Assembly: GCF_020523825.1 (NCBI RefSeq)
Contig: NZ_JAJALK010000005.1
Coordinates: 372,001 to 436,000 of the forward strand
Source: Methylobacterium brachiatum
GTDB taxonomy: Bacteria > Pseudomonadota > Alphaproteobacteria > Rhizobiales > Beijerinckiaceae
Direction: 5' to 3'
Length of the DNA stretch: 64,000 nucleotides
Position numbers and translations under genes: made by a program. Of the stretch, positions 27,973 through 38,211 are shown one piece after another; positions within the stretch are counted from its first letter, which is position 1, and each line of letters starts with the position of its first letter. The notes under the pieces are model-generated. The model had not been told where the DNA came from, ran no database searches, and saw only the letters and a list, made by a program, of their open reading frames with translations.

Positions 27973-28464
27973 TCAGCGGATGCGCGCCCAATCGACGAAC
28001 GCGAAGGCGTGCTCGTCGCGCGGACCGGCCGGGTGCGCCTCGCGGAACGTCTCCCGGAACGCGGCGCGATCGAAGACAGGAAAGCGCACATCGCCCTCCG
28101 GCTCCGCCTCGACCTCGGTGAGGTGGAGCCGGTCGGCATGCGGCAGGGCCAGAGCGTAGATTTCGGCCCCGCCCACCACCATCAGCTCCGGTGCGGCCGC
28201 GGCCGCGACGGCGGCGTCCCAGTCGTGGACGATCTCGGCGCCCTCGGCGTGGAAGCCGCGGTCGCGGGTGAGCACCAGGGTGCGGCGACCCGGAAGCGGG
28301 CGCCCGATCGAGGCCCAGGTCCGCCGGCCCATCAGCATCGGCTTGCCCATGGTGAGCGCCTTGAACCGCTTCAGGTCGCTGGACAGGTGCCAGGCGAGCC
28401 CGTTGTCGCGGCCGATCACGCCGTTGCGGGCGACCGCCACGACCAGCGCGATGGCGGGGCTCAT
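27973..28464 (-). CDS. folA: Dihydrofolate reductase
   Basis: This 163-aa enzyme reduces dihydrofolate with [26 protein letters not shown] opens it (split over 5-25), and [15 protein letters not shown] and [13 protein letters not shown] follow. The ATG overlaps the thyA stop by 4 nt, so thyA and folA form one operon, a coupling that regenerates folate used up by thymidylate synthase. Confidence 0.96.
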   Translation of the reverse strand: MSPAIALVVAVARNGVIGRDNGLAWHLSSDLKRFKALTMGKPMLMGRRTWASIGRPLPGRRTLVLTRDRGFHAEGAEIVHDWDAAVAAAAAPELMVVGGAEIYALALPHADRLHLTEVEAEPEGDVRFPVFDRAAFRETFREAHPAGPRDEHAFAFVDWARIR

Positions 28465-29255
28465 ACCGCCACCGGGGCCGAGATGGCCGGGTGCGGGTCG
28501 TAGCCCGCGATGGTGATGTCCTCGTACCGGAAGGCGAAAAGGTCGCGGACCTCCGGGTTGAGCTCGAGCCGCGGCAGCGGGCGCGGCGCCCGGTCCAGCA
28601 GGGTCCGGGTCTGTTCCAGGTGGTTCCGGTAGAGATGCGCGTCGCCGAACGTGTGCACGAAGTCGCCGACCCCGAGCCCCGTCACCTGGGCGATCATGTG
28701 GGTCAGGAGCGCGTAGCTCGCGATGTTGAACGGCACGCCCAGGAAGGCGTCGGCGGAGCGCTGGTAGAGCTGGCAGGAGAGGCGCCCGTCGCTCACGTAG
28801 AACTGGAACAGGCAGTGGCAGGGGGCGAGCGCCATCCGGTCGAGATCCGCCGGATTCCAGGCCGAGACGATCAGGCGACGGGAATCGGGGTTGCGCCGGA
28901 TCTCGCCGAGCAGCCAGGCGATCTGGTCGACGCTGCCGCCGTCGGGCTTGGCCCAGGAGCGCCATTGCCGGCCGTAGACCGGGCCGAGATCGCCGTGCTC
29001 GTCCGCCCACTCGTCCCAGATCGTCACGCCGTTGGCCCGCAGGGCGGCGACGTTGGTGTCGCCCGCCAGGAACCAGAGCAGCTCGTGGATGATCGAGCGG
29101 AGATGCAGTCGCTTCGTGGTGACCAGCGGGAAGCCCGCGGACAGGTCGAAGCGCATCTGGTGGCCGAACACCGAGAGCGTCCCGGTTCCGGTCCGGTCGT
29201 CCTTGGCCACGCCCTCGTCGAGGATGCGCCGCAGCAGGCTGTGATAGGCGTCCAT
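28461..29255 (-). CDS. thyA: Thymidylate synthase
   Basis: This 264-aa ThyA makes dTMP from dUMP and methylene-tetrahydrofolate. The catalytic Cys lies in [24 protein letters not shown] and [12 protein letters not shown] are family signatures. First gene of the thyA-folA operon. The C-terminus ends in an aliphatic valine, as in other ThyA proteins. Confidence 0.97.
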   Translation of the reverse strand: MDAYHSLLRRILDEGVAKDDRTGTGTLSVFGHQMRFDLSAGFPLVTTKRLHLRSIIHELLWFLAGDTNVAALRANGVTIWDEWADEHGDLGPVYGRQWRSWAKPDGGSVDQIAWLLGEIRRNPDSRRLIVSAWNPADLDRMALAPCHCLFQFYVSDGRLSCQLYQRSADAFLGVPFNIASYALLTHMIAQVTGLGVGDFVHTFGDAHLYRNHLEQTRTLLDRAPRPLPRLELNPEVRDLFAFRYEDITIAGYDPHPAISAPVAV

Positions 29256-29353
29256 CGGATAGTCCTGCGCGTGAGAGGGGCCGCGGGCAAGCGCACGACC
29301 AGTCTATCCACGATCATCACCGGTGACGAAGGGGCCTGACCGTCGTCCCGCGC

Positions 29354-30211
29354 TCAGGTCGGCCAGAGCACGTAGGTCACCAGAGCGAGGTTCGACCAGC
29401 CATGCAGGGCGATGCCGGGCCAGAGCCGGCCGGTGCGCCAGCGCAGCCAGCCGAGCACCAGCGCCAAGGGCAGCAGAGAGACCGGCCGGGCGAGCCCCCA
29501 GGACGAGACATGGGCGGCGGCGAAGATCACGGCGGTGGCCAGGATCGCGCCGACCGGCCCGACCGCGTCGCGGGCACGGGCGAAGGCCTCGCCGCGCAGC
29601 AGCAGCTCCTCGGCCACGGGGGCCAGCACCGCGAGATAGAGCAGCCAGGCCACGACCGCGCTCTGGCTCATGAACGGCGACAGCGTCACCTTCCGGCCGA
29701 AGCTCGCGCCGAACAACTCGGCCGTGCCGGTGACCCAGGCGATGTGCAGCACCGGCCAAACCAGGAGGAGCGCCAGCAGCGCGACCGGGCGCATCCCGTT
29801 CGGGCGCTCGCGATCGAGCGCCAAGCGCCGACGCCAGCCGGCCCGGTCGCGCCACCACGCCCCGCCGAGCACCAGGGCGGCGAGGTAGACCTGGCGCAGG
29901 GCGTCGACCGCGAAGGCGCGGTGAGCGAGGTCCACCGCGCCGAGGAACGGGCGCCGCTCCGGCGGCAGGAACGGGTCGATCCCGGCCCAGAGGTCGAAGC
30001 CGACCCGGACGCTGGCGAGGGACAGCAGGCTCGCGGCGCCGAGATAGACCAGCACGAGGGCGACGAGCGCGCCGAGGCGCCAGGTCGCCCTCCAGATCCG
30101 GTCGAGCCGGCTCGACCCGTCGGGCGCGGAACCGCGCGACTGCGCATTTCCGGCAACAGCCGCATCAAGAGGTTCGCCCTGAGACAGTGGCGCGACACGA
30201 TCGGGCTTCAA
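29354..30211 (-). CDS. CPBP family intramembrane metalloprotease
   Basis: A 285-aa polytopic protein. The CPBP (CAAX-protease/bacteriocin-processing, Abi) motifs are present: EELLLRGEAFARAR (motif 1), then AAAHVSSW (motif 2) and LHGWSNLALV (motif 3). Such proteins cleave within membranes; bacterial substrates are mostly unknown. The only in-frame start that leaves the N-terminus intact is TTG at 30211. That start overlaps the -35 region of the divergent tmRNA promoter, so the two transcripts share control DNA. Confidence 0.85.
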   Translation of the reverse strand: MKPDRVAPLSQGEPLDAAVAGNAQSRGSAPDGSSRLDRIWRATWRLGALVALVLVYLGAASLLSLASVRVGFDLWAGIDPFLPPERRPFLGAVDLAHRAFAVDALRQVYLAALVLGGAWWRDRAGWRRRLALDRERPNGMRPVALLALLLVWPVLHIAWVTGTAELFGASFGRKVTLSPFMSQSAVVAWLLYLAVLAPVAEELLLRGEAFARARDAVGPVGAILATAVIFAAAHVSSWGLARPVSLLPLALVLGWLRWRTGRLWPGIALHGWSNLALVTYVLWPT

Positions 30212-30235
30212 AACCGGACCGATCCCCTCTATATC
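30207..30235 (+). promoter_or_regulatory. Promoter of the ssrA (tmRNA) gene
   Basis: A -35-like TTCAAA (30207-30212) and a -10 TATATC (30230-30235) are separated by 17 bp and point right, giving a start near 30241. The -35 overlaps the TTG start codon of the divergent CPBP gene. Confidence 0.5.
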
Positions 30236-30240
30236 TTGGG

Positions 30241-30582
30241 AGCCGGTCGCGAGGCCGGCTATGGCGATAAACGGTCTTCGAAATAAACCTATCGGACCCG
30301 GGGGCGGTACCCGGCGCCTCCACCTGAGCCCAGGACCGATGGCCGCAAGGCCGACGGAGCTGGACTGGTCTCAGGCGGGGGCGAAGCTAGGATCGACGAA
30401 GGCGTAAAGGTAGATCTTTCGCTCGGCATGGTTCCGCCGTTATCGGGCCGCTGCAAGAGTTGCCAACGACAACTTTGCTCCGGTGGCGGTGGCCGCGTAA
30501 GCGGTCTCCAAGATCGGTCTCAAGTCCTCGCGGTTAGCATCGCGTAGGCGGGGCAGGAAGGCGCCCGGCACCAGAAGCCTTC
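30241..30582 (+). ncRNA. ssrA: tmRNA, circularly permuted two-piece (alphaproteobacterial)
   Basis: The acceptor piece comes first (about 30241-30324): a T-arm-like CCGGG/CCCGG stem with loop GGCGGTA, then CGCCTCC (30315-30321), the discriminator A and CC; the last base in DNA is T, so the 3' A must be added. A spacer of about 50 nt follows, to be cut out. The coding piece begins GGGGGCG at 30377, which pairs with CGCCTCC and gives the G3-U70 alanine identity pair. The tag frame runs 30462-30500 and later palindromes end near 30582. Ends are approximate. It rescues stalled ribosomes; the neighbouring sspB encodes the adaptor for its tag. Confidence 0.92.
30462..30500 (+). other. tmRNA tag reading frame
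   Basis: Resume codon GCC then AAC GAC AAC TTT and so on to TAA, encoding ANDNFAPVAVAA. With the charged alanine the tag is AANDNFAPVAVAA; compare the Caulobacter tag, also AANDNFA at its start and AVAA at its end. The terminal VAA is the ClpX signal and ANDNF the SspB-binding part. Confidence 0.92.
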
Positions 30583-30651
30583 ACTCATTTCCTCGGTCCG
30601 GCCATCCGCGGCGGGGCGCCGGGCGCAGACCGGGCTAGAGCGCGACCGCAG

Positions 30652-31278
30652 ATGGCAGACGACCTGATTCGCTACGATCTCCTGGTGCAGGACGCCCTTC
30701 GCGGGGTGGTCCGCAAGGTGCTGACCGACGCCGCCCGGGACGGCTTGATGGGGGACCATCACTTCTACGTCTCGTTCCGGACGGAGGCGCCCGGCGTGCG
30801 GATGTCGCAGGCCCTGCGCGAGAAATACCCGCAGGACATGACCATCGTCCTGCAGCATCAGTTCTGGGATCTCAGCGTCAACGAGCACACGTTCGAGGTC
30901 GGCCTGTCCTTCTCGGGCGTGCCGGAGCGGCTGCTGGTGCCGTTCGACGCCCTGTCGGGCTTCTTCGACCCCTCCGTGCAGTTCGGCCTGAAGTTCGACC
31001 TCACCGAGGCGGGCGAGGTGCCCGAGGAGGCCAACGCCGCCCCGGCCAAGACCGGCCCGCGCGGGGCCGGCTCCGAGCCGAGCGAGGTCCGGCCGAAGGG
31101 CTCCGGGCTCGCCACGATCGGATCGGCCGCCCCGAAGGTCCTGCCGGCGCCGGCCGCCCAGGGCGACAAGCCCGGCGCCAAGCCGGACGAGAAGGCCCCC
31201 CGCCCCGCCGCCAAGAAGGACGGCGAGGAGGGCAGCGCCGAGGTCGTGAGCCTGGACGCGTTCCGGAAGAAGAGCTGA
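30652..31278 (+). CDS. sspB: SspB-alpha, ClpXP adaptor for ssrA-tagged proteins
   Basis: A 208-aa protein. Residues 1-125 form the SspB fold (HFYVSFRTEAPGVRMSQAL, MTIVLQHQFWDLSVNE, FEVGLSFSGVPERLLVPFDAL); a long low-complexity Pro/Ala/Lys linker (about 130-195) leads to the C-terminal ClpX-docking tail VVSLDAFRKK. SspB tethers tagged substrates to ClpXP. The gene lies 70 nt past tmRNA on the same strand, so tag and adaptor are made side by side. A hairpin at 31284-31305 follows. Confidence 0.93.
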   Translation: MADDLIRYDLLVQDALRGVVRKVLTDAARDGLMGDHHFYVSFRTEAPGVRMSQALREKYPQDMTIVLQHQFWDLSVNEHTFEVGLSFSGVPERLLVPFDALSGFFDPSVQFGLKFDLTEAGEVPEEANAAPAKTGPRGAGSEPSEVRPKGSGLATIGSAAPKVLPAPAAQGDKPGAKPDEKAPRPAAKKDGEEGSAEVVSLDAFRKKS

Positions 31279-31283
31279 ACGCA

Positions 31284-31305
31284 CCGGGCCGAAACGTCGG
31301 CCCGG
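31284..31305 (+). terminator. Hairpin after sspB
   Basis: An 8-bp stem CCGGGCCG/CGGCCCGG with a 6-nt loop lies 6 nt past the stop; no strong U-run. Confidence 0.55.
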
Positions 31306-31720
31306 GGATTCATCGGTAGACGAGACCGTCGCGCCGCCGTCATGTCGACGGCGGAGCGCGCGCATCGCGCGAAACGCTTCAGTGAAGATGTGAAGCTCGC
31401 CGCGACGTTCTTCGACGCCACGGCCATGCTCGCGATCGGAACAGCCTTCAGCATCCCGCGGATGTGTTCACCAACGACGGCCGGGCTTTCCCGCTCGCGT
31501 CCCTCATCCGACATCGGATCGGGCAGATCGCGATTCGGTTGTTCCTGGGCGCAGAGGCGCTTCGATCGCCCTCCGAAAGATCACCTCAATATCGCGGAGC
31601 GCCTGCGCCTAATCCGTCGTCGGCGCGGCTTCATGCGCCCGAGCCGGCGTTTCGAGCTAGAGGACGGCGCTCACCAGCGCCTCGACGATCCCTGTCGCCC
31701 ATCGCCTCGAAGGGCGGTCG
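31306..31720. other. Non-coding stretch, nothing recognised
   Basis: No frame in this 415-nt stretch looks like a protein gene, and no RNA fold or repeat was recognised. Its somewhat lower GC content suggests relic sequence. Confidence 0.5.
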
Positions 31721-31945
31721 TCACGGGCCGAGCAGTTTGACGAAAGCCGCACCGGCCCCGAAGAACGCGGCCGCGGCGGCCATGCCGGCGAAGCCGATGG
31801 AGCGCGGGGCGAGCAGGCGATCCCGACCGATCTTCAGGGCCTCGGCCTGAAGCTTCGACTGCTCCGCGATCAGCTTACGCTGCTCCGCCACGAACATTTC
31901 CGTCTCGGCGCAATCCAGCGTGGCGGGCGCAGCGGTATCGGACAT
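31721..31945 (-). CDS. Small membrane-anchored hypothetical protein
   Basis: A 74-aa protein. A charged amphipathic helix (EMFVAEQRKLIAEQSKLQAE, about 16-35) with regular spacing of Q, E and K is followed by one C-terminal membrane helix (IGFAGMAAAAAFFGAGAAFV). No family is recognised. The ATG at 31945 has a weak ribosome-binding site. It lies just upstream of a cytochrome P450 gene on the same strand but about 48 nt from it in the downstream direction. Confidence 0.55.
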   Translation of the reverse strand: MSDTAAPATLDCAETEMFVAEQRKLIAEQSKLQAEALKIGRDRLLAPRSIGFAGMAAAAAFFGAGAAFVKLLGP

Positions 31946-31993
31946 CGGGGAGGCTCCGCCCGGTCCACAAGGCGCGAGCCGGCAGGGACCGCG

Positions 31994-33412
31994 TCAACCC
32001 GCTCGGGCCCGCAGCTCCGCCTCCATGCGCAAGCCGTGCTCCGGCCGGAGCGTCACCCGGTGGAGCGGCGTGACCGGCGGGTGATCCGCCGGCAGATGGA
32101 AGCGCACCGCCCGGACCACGTGGGCCAGCACGATCACCGCCTCCTGGATGGAAAAGCTCTGGCCGATGCAGACCCGCGGGCCGGCGCCGAAGGGCAGGTA
32201 GGCGAAGCGCGGGATCGCGTCCCGGCTCTCCGGCAGGAAGCGTTCCGGCATGAACGCCTCCGGGTCCTGCCACAACGTCCGATGGCGGTGGAGCACCCAG
32301 GGCGCCACCATCACCAGGGAGCCGCGCGGCACCTTGATCCGGCCGAGCCGGTCGTCCCGGGTCGCCTGCCGGCTCAGGAACGGCACCGGCGGGAACAGGC
32401 GCATCGCCTCCTCGATCACCGCCCGCGTGTAGGGCAGCCGCTCGACGGCGAAATCGCCCTCGCCGGCCGCGTCCACCTCGGCCTCGACCCGGGCCTGCGC
32501 GACGGGATCCTGCGACAGGCAGTAGAGCGCCCAAGTCAGGGAATTGGCCGTGGTCTCGTGCCCGGCCGCGATGAAGGTCACGATGTTGGCCTTGACCGCG
32601 AGGTCCGAGAGGCCGTTGCCGGTCTCGGGATCCTGGGCGGCGAGCAGCAGGGTCAGCAGGTCGCGGGGCGCCTCGCCGCGCGCCATCGCCGCCTTGCGCC
32701 GGGCGATGAGCTCGTCGACCACCTCGGCGAAGAACCGGCCGGCCGGCCGCGCCCGCAGGCGGCCGATGCGGGGCACGAAATCGGGCACCCCGAACACGTC
32801 GAGGGGGTCGATCGGCCCCACGGCCTCCAGGAACCGGGTGATCGCGCGCCCCAAAGCGTCCGGATCGCCCGGTAGCCCCTGGGTAAAAATCGTCCGCTCC
32901 AGCACGTCGAGGGTGACGCGGGTCATCTCCAGGGCGACGTCGACGGGCTTGCCGCCCCGGCGGGCGAGGCGGCGCCCCAGCTTGGCCCCGGCCGCGTTCA
33001 TCGCGTCGGAGAAGCCCTGGACCGTGCGGGCGTTGAAGATCGGCGCGAGGGTCCGGCGCTGGAGCCGCCACTCGTCGCCCTCGGCGCTGAGCAGGCCGTT
33101 GCCCAGGCCCGGTGCCAGAACCCGGCGCTGGAGGTCGTCCTTGCGGTAGCCCTCGACATTCTCGACCAGGAGGTAGCGAATCAGCGCCGGGTCGCTGACC
33201 ACGGTGATCCGGCCCATGGCGCCCTCGGCGGCCACCACCGGCTCCTTGAAGTGGACGTCCATCCAGGTGGTGATCGGGTTCTTGCGGGCGGCCCGGAGGA
33301 AGTCGAACAGGCCCAGCGGCTCGTGCAGCGGACGGGGCACGGGCGGGCGGAACCGGGCGGCGGGCACCCCCTCGGCCAGATCGCGGTCGGTTCGGTCGAT
33401 CGTCGCGCTCAT
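31994..33412 (-). CDS. Cytochrome P450
   Basis: A 472-aa P450. The heme-thiolate loop [11 protein letters not shown] supplies the axial Cys; the I-helix [11 protein letters not shown] has the oxygen-activating pair; [15 protein letters not shown] holds the ExxR element and PER follows. The bacterial class would receive electrons from a ferredoxin, but no redox partner gene is next to it. The substrate cannot be predicted; related P450s in methylobacteria are mostly uncharacterised. AAGGAG precedes the ATG at 33412. Confidence 0.95.
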   Translation of the reverse strand: MSATIDRTDRDLAEGVPAARFRPPVPRPLHEPLGLFDFLRAARKNPITTWMDVHFKEPVVAAEGAMGRITVVSDPALIRYLLVENVEGYRKDDLQRRVLAPGLGNGLLSAEGDEWRLQRRTLAPIFNARTVQGFSDAMNAAGAKLGRRLARRGGKPVDVALEMTRVTLDVLERTIFTQGLPGDPDALGRAITRFLEAVGPIDPLDVFGVPDFVPRIGRLRARPAGRFFAEVVDELIARRKAAMARGEAPRDLLTLLLAAQDPETGNGLSDLAVKANIVTFIAAGHETTANSLTWALYCLSQDPVAQARVEAEVDAAGEGDFAVERLPYTRAVIEEAMRLFPPVPFLSRQATRDDRLGRIKVPRGSLVMVAPWVLHRHRTLWQDPEAFMPERFLPESRDAIPRFAYLPFGAGPRVCIGQSFSIQEAVIVLAHVVRAVRFHLPADHPPVTPLHRVTLRPEHGLRMEAELRARAG

Positions 33413-33533
33413 CGGCTCCTTGTCCGGCGGGAACAGAGCCCCGCTCTTGTCCGGCGCCGGGGAAAACCGGCATCGCGATTCACCCGCGCCTCATTTAAGT
33501 AGGCACCGCACTGCACCAAACGTAGAGGCCACG

Positions 33534-34949
<1,416 letters not shown>

Positions 34950-35011
34950 CCTTTTTGAGTGCGGCCGGCGCGGGTCACGCTGCGTCGGCCTCCGGAACCG
35001 GGAGGCGATCC

Positions 35012-35215
35012 GTGGCCGAGATCATCAACCTGCGCCAGGTCCGCAAGGCCAAGACCCGCGCGGCCGAGGATGCCAAGGCCGAGGAGAACCGGATCGCCTT
35101 CGGGCGTCCGAAGAAGGCCAAGACCCTGCAGCAGCGGCGCAAGGCCCTGGAGATCGAGCGCCACGAGGGCCACCGGCTCGAGCGCGGCGAGCCGGAGCCC
35201 GATTCGTCCCCATGA
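35012..35215 (+). CDS. DUF4169 family protein
   Basis: A 67-aa, very basic and acidic protein starting at GTG (35012) after GGGAGG: VAEIINLRQVRKAKTRAAED at the N-terminus, then IAFGRPKKAKT and a Glu-Arg rich tail. This matches the small DUF4169 family, found behind fumC and in front of an RHH gene. It looks like a charged, probably nucleic-acid- or membrane-edge-binding helix, but its role is unknown. Confidence 0.85.
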   Translation: MAEIINLRQVRKAKTRAAEDAKAEENRIAFGRPKKAKTLQQRRKALEIERHEGHRLERGEPEPDSSP

Positions 35216-35225
35216 CGCGCGCATC

Positions 35226-35456
35226 GTGAGCGCCGGGCTCAGCAAGCGCTCGGTGGTGATCGCGGGCCATCGTACCAGCGTGTCCCTGGAGGACCCGTTC
35301 TGGGCGGCGCTCCGGGAGGTCGCGGAGGCGCGCGGCCAGTCGGTCCAGGCGCTGATCGGCGCGATCGATGCCGGCCGGGGCGGCCAGAACCTGTCCTCGG
35401 CGATCCGGGTGTTCGTGCTGGACGCGGTGCGGGCCGGGCCAATCGGCAAATCGTGA
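35226..35456 (+). CDS. Ribbon-helix-helix domain protein (RHH_4)
   Basis: A 76-aa protein from GTG at 35226, 11 nt after the DUF4169 stop. SVVIAGHRTSVSLEDPFWAAL is the ribbon and first helix, followed by SAIRVFVLDAVR; the pattern fits RHH_4. Members are probably transcription factors of unknown target. A possible SspB-fumC-DUF4169-RHH cluster is conserved in the order of genes here. Confidence 0.85.
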   Translation: MSAGLSKRSVVIAGHRTSVSLEDPFWAALREVAEARGQSVQALIGAIDAGRGGQNLSSAIRVFVLDAVRAGPIGKS

Positions 35457-35537
35457 GCACGATCCGGCCGGGTCGGCCTTCCGATCCGGCGCCGCGTATG
35501 GAATCTGCGCGACACAACCACGCAGGACGCTCGAGTC

Positions 35538-36155
35538 ATGACCAACCGCGAACCGCTGCTCAAGCCGATCCCGATCACCGAGCTGCGCCCGACCCAGATG
35601 ACGGTGGGCTACCGGGAGGTCGCCGAGAAGCGTCGGCGGTGGCGCAGCTACGACGGCGAGAAGAAGAAGGCGTTCCTCGGGGCGCACATGATCCCGACCG
35701 TGCTCGGGCCGAAGAAGAACCACTACGTGGTCGACCATCACCACCTCGCCCGGGCGCTGCACGAAGAGGGCGTGGAGAGCGTGCTGGTCACGGTGCTGGC
35801 CGACCTGCACCATCTGGAGAAGGACGCGTTCTGGACGGTCTGCGACCACAAATCCTGGGTCTATCCCTACGATGCCGAGGGCGTGCGGCGGGACTTCAAG
35901 GACATCCCCAAGGCGATCGACGACCTGGCCGACGACCCGTTCCGGAGTCTCGCCGGCGAGCTGCGCCGGGCCGGCGGCTTCGCGAAGGACACGACGCCGT
36001 TCAGCGAGTTCCTCTGGGCGGACTTCCTACGCCGCAACATCAAGGAGAAGCGCGTCGAGAACGATTTCTCGGAGGCGCTGGAGAAGGCGATGGCGCTCGC
36101 CAAGTCCAAGGAGGCCGGCTACCTGCCCGGCTGGTGCGGCCCTTCGGAGGGTTGA
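35538..36155 (+). CDS. ParB-like nuclease family protein (ParBc_2)
   Basis: A 205-aa protein. PIPITELRPTQMTVGYREVAEK and the FLGAHMIPTVLGPKK then YVVDHHHLARAL blocks match the ParBc_2 family, whose members are described as ParB-like putative nucleases. There is no helix-turn-helix for parS binding, so it is not a true chromosome segregation ParB. The C-terminal half includes DFSEALEKAMALAKS. Function unknown. Confidence 0.8.
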   Translation: MTNREPLLKPIPITELRPTQMTVGYREVAEKRRRWRSYDGEKKKAFLGAHMIPTVLGPKKNHYVVDHHHLARALHEEGVESVLVTVLADLHHLEKDAFWTVCDHKSWVYPYDAEGVRRDFKDIPKAIDDLADDPFRSLAGELRRAGGFAKDTTPFSEFLWADFLRRNIKEKRVENDFSEALEKAMALAKSKEAGYLPGWCGPSEG

Positions 36156-36167
36156 ACCGCCGCCGGC

Positions 36168-36551
36168 TCAGATCCCCCAATAGGGCGCGGCGTCGTAATA
36201 CCGGTGGATCTGCTCCTCCCAGGCGCCGTCCGCGGCCGGGTCGGTGCCCTCGGGGGTGCGGGCGGGGGCGGCGCGCAGCTGCTCCTCGGTGATGTCGAGC
36301 ACGTAGGCGTCCTGCTCGGGCTCGAAGTGCAGCACCGACCAGGGCAGCGTGTAGAACTCCTCGCCGAGGCCCAGGAAGCCGCCGAAGCTCATCACCGCGT
36401 AGGCGACGCGGCCGGAGATCTTGTCGAGCATCAGCCGCTCGATCCGGCCGACCTTGCTGCCGTCCGGCCGGCGCACATCCGTGCCGATGACCCGATCGCT
36501 GGCGATCAGGCTGCGCGGCTGCCGCGCCGCGGGTTGAGGATTGGCCGCCAT
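36168..36551 (-). CDS. PRC-barrel domain protein
   Basis: A 127-aa protein. SLIASDRVIGTDVRRPDGSKVGRIERL (split over 14-40) and the DKISGRVAYAVMSFGGFLGLGEEFYTLPW block are the PRC-barrel, a small beta-fold first seen in RimM and photosynthetic reaction centre H; the tail after residue 95 is Pro/Ala rich. Such short forms are common as stress-linked proteins in Rhizobiales. It is convergent with the ParB-like gene, 12 nt apart. Confidence 0.88.
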   Translation of the reverse strand: MAANPQPAARQPRSLIASDRVIGTDVRRPDGSKVGRIERLMLDKISGRVAYAVMSFGGFLGLGEEFYTLPWSVLHFEPEQDAYVLDITEEQLRAAPARTPEGTDPAADGAWEEQIHRYYDAAPYWGI

Positions 36552-36669
36552 GCTCGCCTCCCGGGTCGTGATCGGCGTTTCGATCTCTGCCCGAAAAACG
36601 CCCCGGCCGTGGGCGACGTTCCGGTCCGGGCCTGCGCCCGCCCCCTCAGCCGGACGAACAGCTCCCCGC

Positions 36670-37605
36670 ATGCCGATCCCGCGTCTCACCCCGAATCCCC
36701 GCGCGCGCCTCGCGCTCGCCGCCCTGATCCTGTCCGCCGCGGGGGCGCACGCCCAGGACCGCGGCAGCGTCAACCCGAAGCCGCTGCCGCCGCTCGAGCA
36801 TCCGGATGCGCCCTCGACCCCGGCCAAGGCCCTGTTCGGACGCGTCACCCGGGCCTCCAGCGGGCCGGCCCATATCTACGGCTTCTACGCCAAGGGCTGC
36901 TTTTCCGGCGGGCAGGCGCTGCCCCTCGACGGGCCGAACTGGCAGGTCATGCGCCCGTCCCGCAACCGGATGTGGGGCACGCCCTACCTGATCGATTTCG
37001 TCGAGCGCCTGTCGCAGAAGGCCGCCCGGGTCGGCTGGCCGGGCCTGCTGGTCGGCGACATGGCCCAGCCCCGCGGCGGCCCGATGATCACCGGCCACGC
37101 CTCGCACCAGATCGGCATCGACGCCGACATCTGGCTGACCCCGATGCCGGACCACCGCATGAGCCGGGCGGAGCGCGAGGAGACCTCGGCCACCGACATG
37201 GTCCGCCCCGACCGCCTCGACATCGACCCGGAGGTCTGGACGCCGACCCATCTGCAATTGATCAAGGTCACCGCCGAGCAGCCGGAGGTGGAGCGCATCT
37301 TCGTCAACGCGGCGATCAAGAAGGCCTTGTGCCGGGAGGCCTCGGGCCGGAGCTGGATGTCCAAGGTGCGCCCGATGTACGGGCATAATTACCATTACCA
37401 TATCCGGCTCGCCTGCCCGGCCGGCCAGGACGATTGCCAGCCCCAGGGCGCACCCGCCGCCGGGGATGGCTGCGACGACCTCGGCTACTGGTTCTCGGAC
37501 GCGGTGCTGCACCCGAAGCCGCCCAAGGTGCCGCCGAAGCCGAAGCCCGCTATGACCATGTCGGCCCTGCCCGCCGCCTGCCGCGCCGTGCTGAAGGCGC
37601 CGTAG
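36670..37605 (+). CDS. mepA: Penicillin-insensitive murein endopeptidase
   Basis: A 311-aa periplasmic zinc peptidase cutting D-Ala-meso-DAP cross-links. A signal peptide (1-28, ending GAHAQ) is followed by the LAS-fold motifs: MITGHASHQIGIDADIWL (His and Asp zinc ligands) and YGHNYHYHIRL (His ligand). A Pro/Lys rich C-terminal extension with PPKVPPKPKPA is unusual for E. coli MepA. Start ATG at 36670 chosen to fit the signal peptide. Confidence 0.94.
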   Translation: MPIPRLTPNPRARLALAALILSAAGAHAQDRGSVNPKPLPPLEHPDAPSTPAKALFGRVTRASSGPAHIYGFYAKGCFSGGQALPLDGPNWQVMRPSRNRMWGTPYLIDFVERLSQKAARVGWPGLLVGDMAQPRGGPMITGHASHQIGIDADIWLTPMPDHRMSRAEREETSATDMVRPDRLDIDPEVWTPTHLQLIKVTAEQPEVERIFVNAAIKKALCREASGRSWMSKVRPMYGHNYHYHIRLACPAGQDDCQPQGAPAAGDGCDDLGYWFSDAVLHPKPPKVPPKPKPAMTMSALPAACRAVLKAP

Positions 37606-37624
37606 CCCGATGGAGTGTCACCGA

Positions 37625-37981
37625 ATGCGGATCCGCAGCCTCCTGCCGATGGCGCTCGTCCTAACCCTCGCCGGGGGGCAGGCGTTCGGCGAGACGCCGG
37701 CGGAGCCGCCGGCCAATGCCCTCAAGGCGGCCAAGCTCGCCGGGCTGGCCGGCTTCGTGAACACCCATTGCGAGACCCTGCGGACCGACGGCGACCGCTT
37801 CAAGAGCGTCGTCCAGGCCATGGGCGTCGATCCCGCGGATCTCGAGCGCGATGCCCTGCTGCTGCAGGCCCGGTCCTACCTGGCCGTGTACGAGAAGGAC
37901 GTGCCGGCGAGCTGCACCCGCGCCGACGCGATGTTCGGCCGGACGGGCACGGTGGTCCCGGGCGTGTTCGTCCCGCGCTGA
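37625..37981 (+). CDS. Secreted hypothetical protein with paired cysteines
   Basis: A 118-aa protein with a signal peptide (MRIRSLLPMALVLTLAGGQAFG). Two cysteines in the mature part (in THCETLR and ASCTRAD) suggest a periplasmic disulfide. No family is recognised. The ATG at 37625 is preferred over 37610 because it starts the signal peptide directly. It follows mepA by 19 nt, so may be cotranscribed. Confidence 0.65.
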   Translation: MRIRSLLPMALVLTLAGGQAFGETPAEPPANALKAAKLAGLAGFVNTHCETLRTDGDRFKSVVQAMGVDPADLERDALLLQARSYLAVYEKDVPASCTRADAMFGRTGTVVPGVFVPR

Positions 37982-38045
37982 GGCGTTCCGACACGCGGCG
38001 CGCGGATCGTTCGCCGAACCGGGCGCGACGTGCTAACGCCACCGG

Positions 38046-38201
38046 ATGCCCCGCTGGCTTTTCCTCATCCTCGTCACCGCCCTCGCCCTCTCGGTCGTGG
38101 GCGGCGTGCTCATCGTCCTGCGCAGCCCGAGGAGCAGCACGCCGCAGCCCGACCCGGCCGCGGTCACCGCGCCCGCGGCGCCGGCACCGCGGGCGCGGTG
38201 A
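38046..38201 (+). CDS. 51-aa single-helix membrane protein
   Basis: A small frame: MPRWLFLILVTALALSVVGG begins it and a Pro/Ala rich tail ends it (TPQPDPAAVTAPAA). The N-terminal hydrophobic helix would anchor it in the inner membrane. No family is recognised. Codon use agrees with the neighbours. Confidence 0.5.
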   Translation: MPRWLFLILVTALALSVVGGVLIVLRSPRSSTPQPDPAAVTAPAAPAPRAR

Positions 38202-38211
38202 CCCGTAAGGG

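Noticed and set aside
35538..36155. Chromosome segregation ParB
   Set aside because: The protein matches ParBc_2 only and lacks the helix-turn-helix domain, so it should not be paired with the parS-like site at 55255.
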